A stretch of DNA of 64,000 nt from Bimastos eiseni (Eukaryota > Annelida > Clitellata > Crassiclitellata > Lumbricidae): positions 934,033 through 998,032 of the forward strand of contig OY365814.1 of assembly GCA_959347315.1 (NCBI GenBank), given 5' to 3'. The translations under genes and the position numbers were made by a program. Below the pieces are notes generated by a model. The model saw nothing but the letters and a program-made list of their open reading frames with translations. It did no database searches and was not told where the DNA came from. Each line of letters starts with the position of its first letter. Positions within the stretch are counted from its first letter, which is position 1. Positions 1 to 10,827 of the stretch are shown here, in pieces.

Positions 1-34
1 TGATAATTATAATGATAATTATATAGATAATAGA

Positions 35-65
<31 letters not shown>

Positions 66-242
66 GTCATAATGATAACGATAATAAAAACAATATTAAT
101 AATAATAATAATAACAACAATAATAATAAAAATAATAATAATGATAATTATAATGCTAATTAAAATGATAATAGAAATAATAATAATAATAATAATACTA
201 ATAGTAATAATGATAACGATAATAAAACCAATGTTAATAATA

Positions 243-273
<31 letters not shown>

Positions 274-290
274 TTTTTTGTTATTGGAAT
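1..290. repeat. (AAT)n microsatellite
   Basis: Degenerate AAT/AAC/GAT trinucleotide tract. A 55-base unique stretch (about 291-345) separates it from the next tract. Open frames through it encode only poly-Ile or poly-Asn and are not genes. Confidence 0.95.
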
Positions 291-345
291 TAAGGATTGT
301 TCTGGTTAAGTTGGCTACTTCGGTTGGAACTTCTCTTCCATTATT

Positions 346-366
346 ATTATTATTATTATTATTATT

Positions 367-397
<31 letters not shown>

Positions 398-418
398 TAA
401 TTATTATTAAATAGTTGA

Positions 419-457
<39 letters not shown>
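346..457. repeat. (ATT)n tract abutting retroelement 3' end
   Basis: Nearly pure ATT/AAT tract. Read on the minus strand it is (AAT)n immediately downstream of the 3' end of retroelement copy A1, the same junction seen at 20997 and 30459. Confidence 0.9.
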
Positions 458-1497
458 GTCACATATAGTGTTGTTCATCTTTGGCATTGCCAACGGATCT
501 GTCATCAGGCTATCTGGGTCGCCGCTTGTCAGTGGATTGTAATCTTGGCATAGTGCCCTGAAAAGACACCGCATTGAAACGTTGCATCAATGCCGACAAG
601 TTCTGGAAAAGGAAGTTTGTCTCTCGGGTGTCACCGGTAGTTGTCGACAGTCGGCGTCCAGCCTCAGACAGAAAGGCGAGGCCCTCACTATTGAGGGGAC
701 CGAAGGTTTCTATAGCGATTGGAACAAAAGTGTATTTCTTCTCTAGCTCAGAATATTTTGTGTGTTTCCTTGTGGCTGCTATCTCCGCCGCTCCTCCAGC
801 TGTGGAAGCTGTCTCGGGGATGTAAGAAGCGGCCACTGTGTCCACCACAGTTGCGTCCCAAAGTAAGGCCCGCCCCCCACTCCACGGTATCAGGGTCTGC
901 CCATCCGGTCTCTTTCCATCTAATCTGGAAAGACCTGACGGTTCCTTGACCGCTGCAATACCGGCTCTGTTGAGGCTGCGATGGATAAGGTCGTTGATGT
1001 TACAGTGTCTTGCTTGACGGCCAAAACCCAATGAACAGGACAGGCCATGTGCGCCTCTGGCTGAGACGAAGGCGCCGCATGCGCAGGTGTGCGGCTCACA
1101 GATGGCCACCCCTAATCGTAGGCCGACCGCCACCCTCAAGGTGTCGTCCTCCAGTCTGAGATCGCGAGAAACGAGCGGGAGAGTGTACAGCCAGTCCGAG
1201 GCGTGCGGTGACTGCAAGGCCCTTAGTCTCGCCTGGTCGTAGGGATCCTGTAGCTTTTCTTCTAGTACAGACAGAACCGCGTTTAACAGCGGTCTGTCAA
1301 AGTGGGCTTGTTTATGGCCTGACGTCGTCGGGGCAGAAGCTTCGGTAAGTTGAAGCCAGGTAGACATCGCCGAGTCGCATGCTGAGTCCGGTTTCACCGC
1401 TATTGATTCTAAGATGAGGGACTGGATCTGGAGAGTGCCCGCGGCGGAAGCAAAAAAGGCGGGAAGTGCCAGCGACGACGCCCTCCTAATTCCCAGT
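458..1497 (-). pseudogene. RLE-type non-LTR retrotransposon copy A1 (5'-truncated)
   Basis: Minus-strand frame from about 1497 to the stop at 510. It encodes the C-terminal part of a non-LTR retrotransposon protein: a CxC...H...C zinc-knuckle-like cluster, an RH, the DGKRPDG motif and a WDATVVDT motif. That order fits a restriction-like endonuclease (RLE). It is almost the same protein as copy A2 (19125-20997). It begins inside (AAT)n at 1498 and lacks the whole reverse-transcriptase part that A2 keeps. It lies in the outer arm of the inverted duplication at the mirror position of A2, so the two probably descend from one insertion, with the RT part later lost here. The apparent poly-Leu N-terminus is microsatellite read-through. 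Confidence 0.85.
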
Positions 1498-1600
1498 ATT
1501 AATAATAATAATAATAATAATAATAACAATAACAACAATAATAATAATAACAATAACAACAATAATAATAATAACAATAGTAATAATGATAACATAAATA
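1498..1600. repeat. (AAT/AAC)n microsatellite
   Basis: Trinucleotide tract at the 5' truncation point of retroelement A1. The matching tract in the other arm is at 18955-19124. Confidence 0.9.
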
Positions 1601-1762
1601 GTTAATCGCAGATTATTAATTTGTTAGCTCAGGATCAAAAATCTACCGCATTGCGGACATTCAATTTGTCATTTTAGAGAGATAAATTTCTTAGCTGCAT
1701 GTAGATACAATTTTAATATTTATCCGCAGGCTAAAGTTTGGCTTCAAATTTAAATGTTTAAG

Positions 1763-1920
1763 GTCCGATATCTCGAGACTACGCTTCGCTGAAAGTTCCG
1801 CCACTTATTAATATCGGTTTCAGCAATGAAGAGCAAACGTGGGACTTCTCACGGCTGGATTGGGACTGGGGATTCGTCATCGATATCATACTTACAAAAC
1901 TGAATGATGCGCTGCTAGAG
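1763..1920 (+). CDS. DEG/ENaC gene 1, extracellular exon a
   Basis: Begins after TTTAAG and ends before GTAGGA; 158 nt, phase 1 in and phase 0 out. Encodes an extracellular segment containing DFSRLDWDWGFV and ending NDALLE. The same 158-nt exon occurs at 18784-18627 (minus) and 31190-31347 (plus). It differs from the mirror copy at about 23 of 158 bases, mostly replacement changes. Confidence 0.8.
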
Positions 1921-2495
1921 GTAGGATCATATTTATTGAATCTCATAATAATATATTATATCGAGGACCCCGTGATTCATGCGTTTATGAGATATCGCAT
2001 TTTTTCGCATAATTTAGCGGTTTTTGCCAAAAAATCCTAAATGGAAAGTTTCACAAATTATTGCACAAAGTTCGGAAATTTCGGTAAGTGTCAACTATTA
2101 TAATTAAATTGTCCAGGATATTATTAGCCTTATAATAGCCTTTTAGGTTTGCCGACCAGACGACGCAATTGCTGATGACTATAAGACCCGTGGTTTCTTC
2201 GATTATGCGATAATGCGATTTTTCGCATAATTTACGAAAAATGTTTCGCATAATCTACAGGGACCTAATTATATCTTGGATCGCGTACGCTTGAGCGCTT
2301 CGTAGTATAACATTATAGTATTTCAAATTCATCAGTTGATTGCGAGTCCCTGTAAATCCTATAACGGAGAGTCTACGGACTCCACGATGTCACTACTAAG
2401 GTATGTAACAAATTACTTTGCATAGAATGCGAAGCCTATTTTGATGTGTTATAGTAATTCAAATTAATTTTCAAGGGGCAATTAATATATTTCAG

Positions 2496-2583
2496 TGTAC
2501 TTTCGGAAATCGACGCTGCCATTTAAGTGATACATTTCAAATGGTAATTACTGAAATGGGATACTGCTACTCATTCAACCCAG
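2496..2583 (+). CDS. DEG/ENaC gene 1, exon b (GYCYSFN motif)
   Basis: 88 nt between TTTCAG and GTAAGC. Encodes CTFGNRRC, a short spacer, then GYCYSFNP, which matches the family hallmark G-x-C-Y-T/S-F-N. Identical to the mirror exon 18052-17965. Confidence 0.88.
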
Positions 2584-4365
2584 GTAAGCACAGAACAATG
2601 TTTGGGCTACCTGTAATTTATACTAAATAGTGCAGCAGCTGGCTCATGTCCCGAGTGCACTTTTATATACCCTCAGTTTGACTTTTGATCCATGTTACCG
2701 ACATGTTAGACTGTAAAAAGAGTTTGGTCACATGTTCCAAATATGATGCGTTTGGCCGCCATCTTTGAAAATGGCCGCATAATGTAAAAATTTCTTCATT
2801 TTGTATATCTCAAAAACTACTTGACCGATTGTTGTTATCTTGGGCTAGTTTTGTTCGTACTGACGAGGCAAAAGTTTATACACTTTTGTGACTCCTACAT
2901 GTCGGATATTGTACATTGTGCTGGTGATTATTATGGATTTTGGCAAGCAACCACAACTGAAGACATGGAAAGACATGCTGAGATGTATTTAGCTTGCACG
3001 CTGGGTCCAGATTTCAATACAATGAATGGATTGCGATTTTATTAGTATCACCAGAAGAAAATTAGAAGGTTTATAGATCTGGCACAAACTTCAAGTACAG
3101 TTAGACTGCGTATAAAACGAATCTATTTGCAATGCTACAAGTGGATGAATGCCTTACAAACGGTCCAAGAATTAGACCCATTGTCATATGGATACATTGA
3201 GAAGGACGGACAACTTATTCCGCAAATGCTGGATAGTGAACCTGAACCTGAAGACTTTCCAAAACCATGCGTTTGCCAAAAACGCTTTTGAGATAAAACG
3301 TATGCATGTCGAGTACTAAAGATCAAGTGTTGTCAGTGTTGCAAATGTAGTGTGAACAATTCATGTAGCAACCCATACTAACCGTCGAACAGTAGCCTAC
3401 TTTATAGAATACTGACTTTAAATTTATGTCTATTTGAACTGTATACTGCACAATAACATATGTCCTTAAAACTGATTACTGATAAGCACTGCAGGTAGTC
3501 TGTGCCTCTGTTTCAATGTTAGCTCTGTTATTGTTAGCAATATTATCAAAATATAAAAAAATACAATATGTCTGAAACGACTCGTTTTTGATCCAAGTTG
3601 CCGACATATAGGAGTTCCAAAGTGTAAAAATGTTTGCCTCGTCAATACGAACAAAACTAGCCCAAAATAACTACAATCGGTCAAGTTGTTTTTGAGATAT
3701 AACAAAGAGAAGAAATTTTTACATTTTACGACCATTTTTCAAGATGACGGCCAAACGCATCATGTTTGGAACAAGCGACCAAACTTATTTTACACTCTTA
3801 CATGTCGGTCACTTGGATCGAAAGTCAAACTGAGGGTACATAAAAGTGCACACCGGACATGAACCAACTTCTTGACTAAAAAGACAATTGCGAACTTCTA
3901 TTTTTAATTCGTTGATTAACAAAGATCTATTTCATAGATGGTTCATGTCTGGTCATTGCTTTTAAACTCCTATTGTCCTGTGATCTCTAATAAAAACAAC
4001 AAATTTTATTGTAGTACTATAACACCATTTCACATGAGAATATTAATTTTTGATTAGACAGTGACCGCAAATTTCTTCAGAGGCGCATTCAGATAGACAC
4101 TATCGTGGGTAATTGATTACTGTAGCTGCAACACGATAAAGATAAAGATTGGCATACTCACTACTAGGATGCTTATTTGTAAAACTTGTTGCGAATCTTA
4201 ACCTCAGTAGGCTACTTTATAATAGCTTAAATGTTATAGTTATATTTCTTGACCAGCATTGATCCACAAATATATTTTTTAAGTTTGGTTCCTACAAAAT
4301 TGTTAGAAAAGTTTCATTTTTTGTGAGAATAAAGTGCTAGCTATTTTATGTTATTTGTGATTCAG

Positions 4366-4478
4366 CTACATCAAACTACGTGACGACTCAACCTGGAGCC
4401 AATTATGGACTTCGCCTTGCGTTTTGGGTCAATCAATCTGATTGTTTTGTTACCACTTCTGCGAGTGTTGGACTTAGG
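4366..4478 (+). CDS. DEG/ENaC gene 1, exon c
   Basis: 113 nt between GATTCAG and GTATGC. Encodes a segment with TQPGANYGLRLAFW, the usual PG..GL palm/ball strand of the family. I saw no difference from the mirror exon 16182-16070. Confidence 0.85.
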
Positions 4479-4689
4479 GTATGCTTAATTTGCCTAGGAA
4501 TGCTTTTCAGAATATCTGTACATTCGTTGTTTCTCTTAGTGTAATTTGTAGGTAGGTTATTTATAAACTATTGTGTTATGACCCCTGATCATAACTGGGT
4601 CAGATATATCTAGACGATTATGACCAAAGTGTTGAATGTGATCAAAATAAACTTCGTGATCACCATCGCTTTCAATGAGTTTAAAATCA

Positions 4690-4762
4690 TTATAGGTCAT
4701 CATTATAATAATCATCATCGTCGTCGTCATCATCATCATCGTCATCATCATCATCATCATTT
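4690..4762. repeat. (ATC/GTC)n microsatellite
   Basis: CAT/CGT-type trinucleotide run in intron c/d of gene 1; its mirror copy is at 15786-15855. Confidence 0.9.
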
Positions 4763-5117
4763 AGGTCGGTGCATCAACATGATTATAATTATTTTATTAG
4801 ATTCAGTTGAACGTCCAGCGATTCCTCTTCCTCTGACTATCAAGAAATCGGACTCTGAAACTTCTTGAATTGCTTTTGACTGATTCATTTTCACTGATTC
4901 GATGCAGTGCTCGTGAAAAAGCTGGTGCCCTGCGCTTGCTTGGTTTCATTGAGCGCCTTAGAAGTTTGTAGATTACGATAGCGATAGAGCTGCTATAGCT
5001 TGTTGCATGCGCGCTGTGCAATTATAGTATTATAAATTATAATAAAAATTAATTCGTACCTCCTGTACTTCTGAGACCCTTTTGAGAACATACCCCTATT
5101 GTGTTAATGTTCTGTAG

Positions 5118-5216
5118 GTTGCATTACATGGTGTAAAGGATTTACCTGTTATGACCTCCGTTGGATTCAGAGTTGGAACTGGCCTCTCAACATCAATTTC
5201 CTTTTCACTTAGAAAT
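5118..5216 (+). CDS. DEG/ENaC gene 1, exon d
   Basis: 99 nt, phase 0 on both sides, between TCTGTAG and GTAGGT. Encodes VALHGVKDLPVM...STSISFSLRN, the VxVH...P.m..GF..G..T.I strand region. It differs from mirror exon 15446-15348 at six bases (five replacement, one silent), while at least 77 bases of intron upstream and about 60 downstream are identical. Confidence 0.85.
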
Positions 5217-5699
5217 GTAGGTTTACTTCTATAAAATACATTGGTTCCTACTTTGTAATGTTTTTCTTCGCCCATTCAATAGTTGGCGTTGTATTAAACC
5301 CCTACTAGTGTTAAAAATAAACAATAGACGTCACCGTAAATAAAGGGTGCTCTATGACCATGTAAAACTGAAACGAAACAATAGCCAAGAGCTCAATTAA
5401 TCAGAATGCAACAAACATTAAGCCGAATATTGTCCAGGTTATTACCAGTGCATGCCCAAGGACACGAGGATAAACAACTTAATTATTTTTTCAGAACGTT
5501 TGACAACACTATTCACGACTGAACATTTGGCTTCGAAATGTAGATAAAATTGTACTTTTAACTGGCAATGTAACTGAAAATATTTATAGCGCCATATCGG
5601 GAGCCAATGAGTCAATGCTATACAGTGGGTGGAATCCTTGAACATTATGATGGCATAGTCATCGCCTCGCAGGAACAGTGCTTCGTGGTTTAGTGAATG

Positions 5700-5860
5700 A
5701 CCACTGTTCTGGGTCTATAGTCTGAAGGCTCGATGGTCCGAGAAACAGTTTCTAGCCCGAGGGTTCGATAGTCCAAAAATAATGTACACGGATAAGGTAA
5801 TCTTAGTTTTGGCGTAATAAATTATTCCCTGCTAGAAAGAATAGTTTAAACAGAAGAATA
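5700..5860. repeat. Terminus of a foldback element (truncated copy)
   Basis: Contains CTCGATGGTCCGAG and GGTTCGATAGTCC repeats and about 70 bases of flank matching 14690-14860. The right arm has the whole element (13425-14860); here only this end remains. Confidence 0.75.
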
Positions 5861-5879
5861 GTTTAATACAACAAAACTA

Positions 5880-6115
5880 CTGCAAGAAGATTTAAGAAGA
5901 ATGTTCAGATGGTCACAAGACAAGGAGATGATTTTCAATTTGGAAAAGTACTCAGAAATGCACGACTGAAGAGAAGCAACGAATGTTCCTATGAAAGGAG
6001 GGATGCGATATTGAAAGATAGCGAGGAAGAACTGAATTTGGCTGTGATTTTGCGCAAGAGTACAACGTCATCAAAGCAATGTGCTGAGGTTATTAAGAAG
6101 TTATTAATCTGGAAG
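5880..6115 (+). mobile_element. LINE reverse-transcriptase fragment
   Basis: One frame reads EDLRRMFRWSQDKEMIFNLE, and another continues with EEELNLAVILRKSTTSSKQC, matching the post-catalytic 'W...M.FN..KC' and 'DLGV.I...L..S.QC' region of CR1/jockey-like LINE reverse transcriptases. It is frame-broken. The diverged mirror copy is at 12950-13250. Confidence 0.65.
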
Positions 6116-6755
6116 GAATTTATTAGAGACTTTAGAAATAACACCAAAATGTATAGAAAGCCAAGTGTGCCAACTCTCAGGCTTTTACACGGTGGCGTAT
6201 GTGTCTTGTTGTGTTTTCTTTCGCCAGGTGACGCTAGCATATATTGGTGTCGTCCTGACAGGTATTGGTATTATAGTCCAGGCACGATACATTTTGACTT
6301 GAGCAATAATTGTTTCAGAAGCTTTCTAAACGGTATCCTGTTCAGAATTCATTGCTGAATAAGATACTGATAATCTCAAAAATGCGATGGCGGGTCACCC
6401 CAAAAATGGACTTCAAAATAGGCCATACGGTCAACATGAACGGAATTACCATAACTAAGTCGGCTGAACATGATGGAAGGTGGAATGTCGGAATCAATAA
6501 CGTAAATCAGTCGTCCAGCCAATTGAGAGACCATAGCTTACTGCATCGATGCACTCCACCACACTAATGGACCATAATTATCTATAATAGCACTCACGTT
6601 TTCATCACCATCAAAACATATAATTTGTACAACACTGTTCTCAACTTTCATTATGATGCTAATTTTGACCAGTAATCAGCATCAACTTTCCATTTGTTTA
6701 TTCGTAAAATGTGAGGCCATTACCTCGACCAGAAAGGCCTAGGCCTACTAATTAA

Positions 6756-6826
6756 AAATAACTCTTTTCATGAATCCAGATCCTAATTAAGCATGATTCT
6801 TCTCATCAATCTAGAGTCTACATGAG
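6756..6826 (+). repeat. 35-bp minisatellite, two units
   Basis: Two degenerate units of the TCATCAATCCAGCTTCCATT family (here TTTTCATGAATCCAGATCC and CTCATCAATCTAGAGTC). Remnant of the foldback family. Confidence 0.65.
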
Positions 6827-6916
6827 GACATACCACGGTGTCATCACAATTCCATAAGTCAGTCAAATCATTTATTTGAATTTCCATTTCTAGTTTCTTC
6901 GTTCGTTTTTTTGTAG

Positions 6917-7056
6917 CTGTCCATGTTGCCAGCGCCATATGGTGATTGTCGTCCCTGTGGAAAACTACACTTACATGAAGTGCATGATGCAATGCGGGGA
7001 GAAGTACATAGTGTCCTCGTGTAAATGTGTAACTCTTGATATGGATCGCTCCAGCG
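6917..7056 (+). pseudogene. DEG/ENaC gene 1, exon e with +1 frameshift
   Basis: Starts after TTTGTAG and ends before GTATAA. Reads LSMLPAPYGDCRP, then must change frame to give ENYTYMKCMMQCGEKY and CKC. The homologous exon 12307-12169 is 139 nt and open throughout; this one is 140 nt, with the extra base about 6955-6962. Confidence 0.85.
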
Positions 7057-7328
7057 GTATAATTATAAATACGTACTTCACGGTCAATTATAATACACGT
7101 ACGCATATTAAAGGGCTATATAAACAAGATAATACGCATGTGCTATTTTATGTATGTATGTATGCATGTAGGTAGGTATGACACGCTTGCGAACATTTAT
7201 CATATTTCTATAGCCACATCTCATAGGAAATAAGCCTACATTTTTGACATTGGTAAAACTTTTGATGTGCTTCAGTTCATTTTCGCATAACGTGTCTGAT
7301 AAGTCACTGTCTGCAATAATTATTGCAG

Positions 7329-7801
7329 AACCAGCAGAATATGCCATATGCTCATTGCAGCAAATGTACGGCTGCGTGCCAGGTGCCTCGAGATCGTGGA
7401 TTTACTCCGGTGCGTACCGCGAGTGTGATTGTCCTCTACATTGTCATCAGCTCACATATCCATATTCAACCTCAACAAGTCCTTTGTCAGAGCACTTTCT
7501 CAATTACTCGGGGCAAAGGTATCAGTTTAAGGGACGAAATCTAATGATGTCTCAACTGAGCAAAGAACTCGTCCACCTGGATATCTTCTACTCTCAGCTG
7601 AGCTACGTCGACATACAAACATCTCCTGCCTACAATTTCCTCACAATGGTTTGTGACATTGGCGATGCCTTGGGACTGATTCTCGGATGCACAATTCTCA
7701 CAATTGTTGAATTTATCGAGTGTCTCGTCCAACTTTCCAAGGACATTGGGATTTCTGCAAGGTTCGCTAAAGTTCAACGCCGTCGAAAAGTCAATCCGTG
7801 A
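7329..7801 (+). CDS. DEG/ENaC gene 1, last exon (TM2 and C-terminus)
   Basis: Starts after ATTGCAG in phase 1 and ends at TGA 7799-7801. Carries CSLQQMYGC, the CDCPLHC cluster, the pre-TM2 segment and the second membrane helix with GLILGCT, then a short basic tail. The canonical selectivity signature is G/S-x-S; here it is GCT. Confidence 0.88.
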
Positions 7802-9550
7802 ATAATAATTGACGCAAAATTATTATTCTCACTGTTTTGGGTAAATGGAGATACTAAATTGGAATTAATAGCATTTGTGGAAAACTGCTAATTGATATGA
7901 AAACATTGACGGCGTATTAATTTGTTGACTTAATTCAAGGACAAGGATAGACCATATTGAAATTTATGAATGGTTGATTAAATTGCAAAGCCGTTGAAAG
8001 GTCGATTCGTTAATAATATATAGCACAAGATATTAAGCTCGCGATTTAATAGAAATTTGAGTACAAACATATAAAGAAGACAAGTAGCCTACGTAACTAT
8101 TTCTGTTCCACAAAAACTTTAGCCAAACTCAACCGATTGCTCCCCAGAATACTTCTCAGCAGCGGAGGAAACTGATAAAAAATATAGGAATAATCCTATT
8201 AGCCAGGAATTAAGATAATTTGATTAGCCTTATATGGCTTCACTAGGCTTTAGTCTGGATAGGAAGGTTTATGATTTTAGCATATATAACTAATGTTCAG
8301 CAGAAGATAGTTATTGTGTTCTTTGAATGACTTCAAAGTGTAATCTAGAATATGTTCCGAAGCTTATTTGCTTTCATGTGTAAAATGTGAGAATACGAGT
8401 TAGTTGCATTAGACTGGAGAAAATCTGATGTTTAATGTTGAGGTCTGTGTTCCAGTTACTGATATGGAAATTGCCTTGTTTGTTGACAAGATTTCTAACT
8501 AAATAGTTGATAGATTGAAATGAACACTGCAAGATTTTATTAGGAGCAGCCATATTTTTGTTTTAATCTTGATTAGAAGAATCAGACTCATTGCATTGTA
8601 GAATTTGCTCAGCAGATCGTGGTATGGTACATTGTGTAAGATTGTAATGTGTCGACTTATAATAAAATATGCTCTAAAGATCATATTTACTGAGGGAGAC
8701 TTTTCGGTGTACAGAAAGATTTCCAGCTTAATGTTTTCTGAGAAGGACTCTAATAAGTGAAAAGTTTTACTTTGTGATTTTTGCCGAGAAGTTTTGAAAG
8801 AATAACATTGTTGTATGGAGTAAAATGATGCATTGATTTGATTTCTGGGAATGTTTAACAGACAGATAAACTGTGTTATTTGAAACGAAGATTGCATTAT
8901 TTGACTAGTATAGGTGATGATCTATTGTCGTAGGCCTAACGTTTAGTATTCCTTGTTTTGTGGTTTTGCATAAGATTGCATAGTTAGGGTAATCAGTTAT
9001 CATATAAGGGAAATGATTATATATTTTTTATAGCTGTGATTGAAATGTTTGGTCCTTAGAAGTCAACTTTAGAGGACTGAAATTTGACTTAAGTGGAGTC
9101 GAGAAGAATTGTGTTGACCATCGAATGGTGCACAGAATTACGTCACCATCGCTTCATCTATGGTTAATGCTAAATTAGTATACTGAAACTCCGTTTTCCT
9201 TAAAACAGACATAACCCAAATAGAACACCTCCGAGCCAATCAGTAAGCTATGGCCCGTACTGTAACCAATATTTCCACAAAGCACTACCATAATCACTCA
9301 TACCCTGGAGTCACTCCACTGACTCAAAACGTAAAAACGGATTGAATTTATAGTCATATCACTCACCTACAACACACTCCAATCAATCCTCACAGCCCAC
9401 ATATCTCCGTCAATAATTGTTCACGATTCAACCACATCGTCCAACTCGTTCCTGTTCCACTCTCACACTACTTTCAATTGTCTGATGGCCTTCTGAGGAT
9501 GTGCTGGTGTCAGTCGTATTTGAATAAAACCCGGCAGTGACAAACGTACA
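7802..9550. other. Spacer between convergent channel genes
   Basis: AT-rich, no convincing exon on either strand. It holds the 3' flanks of both DEG/ENaC genes. The open stretches here are low-complexity and lack splice or domain support. Confidence 0.6.
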
Positions 9551-9559
9551 GGAGACACG

Positions 9560-10010
9560 AGCCCATGTACACCGAGCAAGTGAGGCCATTTCTTTGCTGT
9601 CCTGAAAGACACTGGACTTCCTATCATGTGCTGTGGCCGATCAACAGTCCAGACCTCTTTACAAATTAATTATCACATCTGGAGCGTAACGTTGATTATC
9701 TGATTGAGGAGTGTCAGTAATTTGACAACATGGTCGACGACTGCGTCATTACACAGTTGCGTCCACGTATGCGTTGGTATGTGGAGAACATGAAGGACAT
9801 TTCGCTCTTGTATGTTGGAGACTTCCTCTTTCCGGTACATCATCTCAAAAGTTCATAAACTTGACAAACTTAAAAAAACGAAAAACAAACGAAAAAACGG
9901 AACCATTATTTTCTGTTAATATGACTAAAATTGTTATTCTCAAAAATGTCAGTCAAATGCTACACGTTTTTACCGAGTTATGACACTTCTTGTTGTGGTC
10001 TACCTTTCAA
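9560..10010 (+). pseudogene. Mariner-like transposase C-terminal remnant
   Basis: Broken frames read WPINSPDL, followed by a Y-H-I-W-S-like stretch and a distant R-P-R-M-R-W segment. This matches the third catalytic-acid region 'WP..SPDLNP.DY..W' of mariner transposases. Stops and frame changes are numerous. No terminal repeats were identified. Confidence 0.6.
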
Positions 10011-10372
10011 TGGTACCTAGTGTATCAACATAAATAAGTGGGTATCAAAATATAATAATGATTATCCAGTTTCAAAGTGCGAGTTATAATTACACCACCG
10101 TGAATGTCATAAAAGCATTTGACAACCTTCAAACACGAAATAACGACGACTCAGAAAGAGCCGATTAAAACTAATTGTCAATATTTTACGCCTACACGGA
10201 AACGAAGCAGTTTGATATTGAGTTATTTACAGCTGCAAACAACACGTTCGTTATGCAATGCATTAATGAACTTTAAATACTGTTGTTCAAGAGTCATAAT
10301 CACCAAAATATCATTCATAATTCTCCAAAATAGTGAGAATAAAGTCATGCAACCTCTTCTTAACAAATCAAT

Positions 10373-10827
10373 CTATCCACGGCGTTGCATTTTAGCGAAC
10401 CTTGCAGAAGTGCCAATATCCTTGAATAGTTGAACAAGACATTGGATCAATTCAACAATTGTGAGAAATGTGCATCCGAGAATCAGTCCCAAGGCACCGC
10501 CAATGTCACAAACCATTGTGAGAAAATCGTAGGCAGGAGATGTTTGGATGTCGACGTAGCTCAGCTGAGAGTAGAAGATATCCAGGTAGACGAGTCCTTT
10601 GCTGAGTTTAGATATCGTCAGATTTCGTCCATTAAGCTGCGCCCTTTGCGACATATAATTGAGAAAATGTTCTGACAGAGGACTTGTCGAGAATGAATAT
10701 GGATATGTCATCAGATGACATTGTAGGGGGCAATTACACTTGCTGGAGGCACCGGAAGAAATCCAAAATCTCCCGGCTGCAGGGGCACAGTAGTAGGTCT
10801 GCTGCAAATTGCATAGGCCTACTGTTT
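10373..10827 (-). CDS. DEG/ENaC gene 2, last exon (TM2)
   Basis: 455 nt, starting after GTTTCAG and ending at TAG. Contains ETVGLCNLQQTYYC, CNCPLQC, the DIGGALGLILGCT pore helix, and a basic C-terminus six residues shorter than in gene 1. Confidence 0.88.

Larger units (their letters stand above)
458..5860 (+). repeat. Left arm of large inverted duplication
   Basis: Reverse complement of 14690-20997. From about 2.5 to 5.0 kb paired positions sum to about 20548; long intronic segments, for example 3466-3735 against 16813-17082 and 3135-3326 against 17222-17413, translate identically. The outer part pairs at a sum of 21454 because the right arm keeps an RT segment lost here. The arm carries exons of DEG/ENaC gene 1. 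Identity is lower around 1600-2050 and inward of about 5300. Confidence 0.93.
1763..7801 (+). pseudogene. DEG/ENaC-family cation channel, gene 1 (3' six exons, frameshifted)
   Basis: Six plus-strand exons (1763-1920, 2496-2583, 4366-4478, 5118-5216, 6917-7056, 7329-7801) mirror exons 2-7 of the minus-strand gene 2. DEG/ENaC proteins are trimeric sodium-permeable membrane channels with two membrane segments and a large Cys-rich extracellular domain. Here I see GYCYSFNP, TQPGANYGLRL, LPAPYGDC, a CKC cluster, and a second membrane segment reading GLILGCT. The first exon (cytosolic N-terminus and first membrane segment) is not in the window and should lie to its left. Exon 6917-7056 is 140 nt against 139 nt in gene 2; the extra base after PYGDCRP shifts the frame. 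Everything else is open, so this is either a young pseudogene or carries a single sequence error. It converges on gene 2 with a 2.6-kb spacer. Confidence 0.85.

Noticed and set aside
72..293. Open frame of 73 codons
   Set aside because: Pure (AAT)n translation (poly-Ile/Met); no coding signal.
2051..2251. Minus-strand open frame in the left arm
   Set aside because: Lies in the intron between exons a and b of DEG/ENaC gene 1; no conserved motif.
3466..3735. 89-codon frame perfectly conserved in both arms (also 16813-17082)
   Set aside because: Conservation reflects near-identical intron DNA of the palindrome, not selection; no domain and no start context.
6939..6980. Possible start codon for a separate gene at 6939
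   Set aside because: The reading is the downstream half of frameshifted DEG/ENaC exon e; the exon starts at 6917.
8499..8897. 132-codon minus-strand frame in the spacer
   Set aside because: AT-rich chance frame without domain or conservation.
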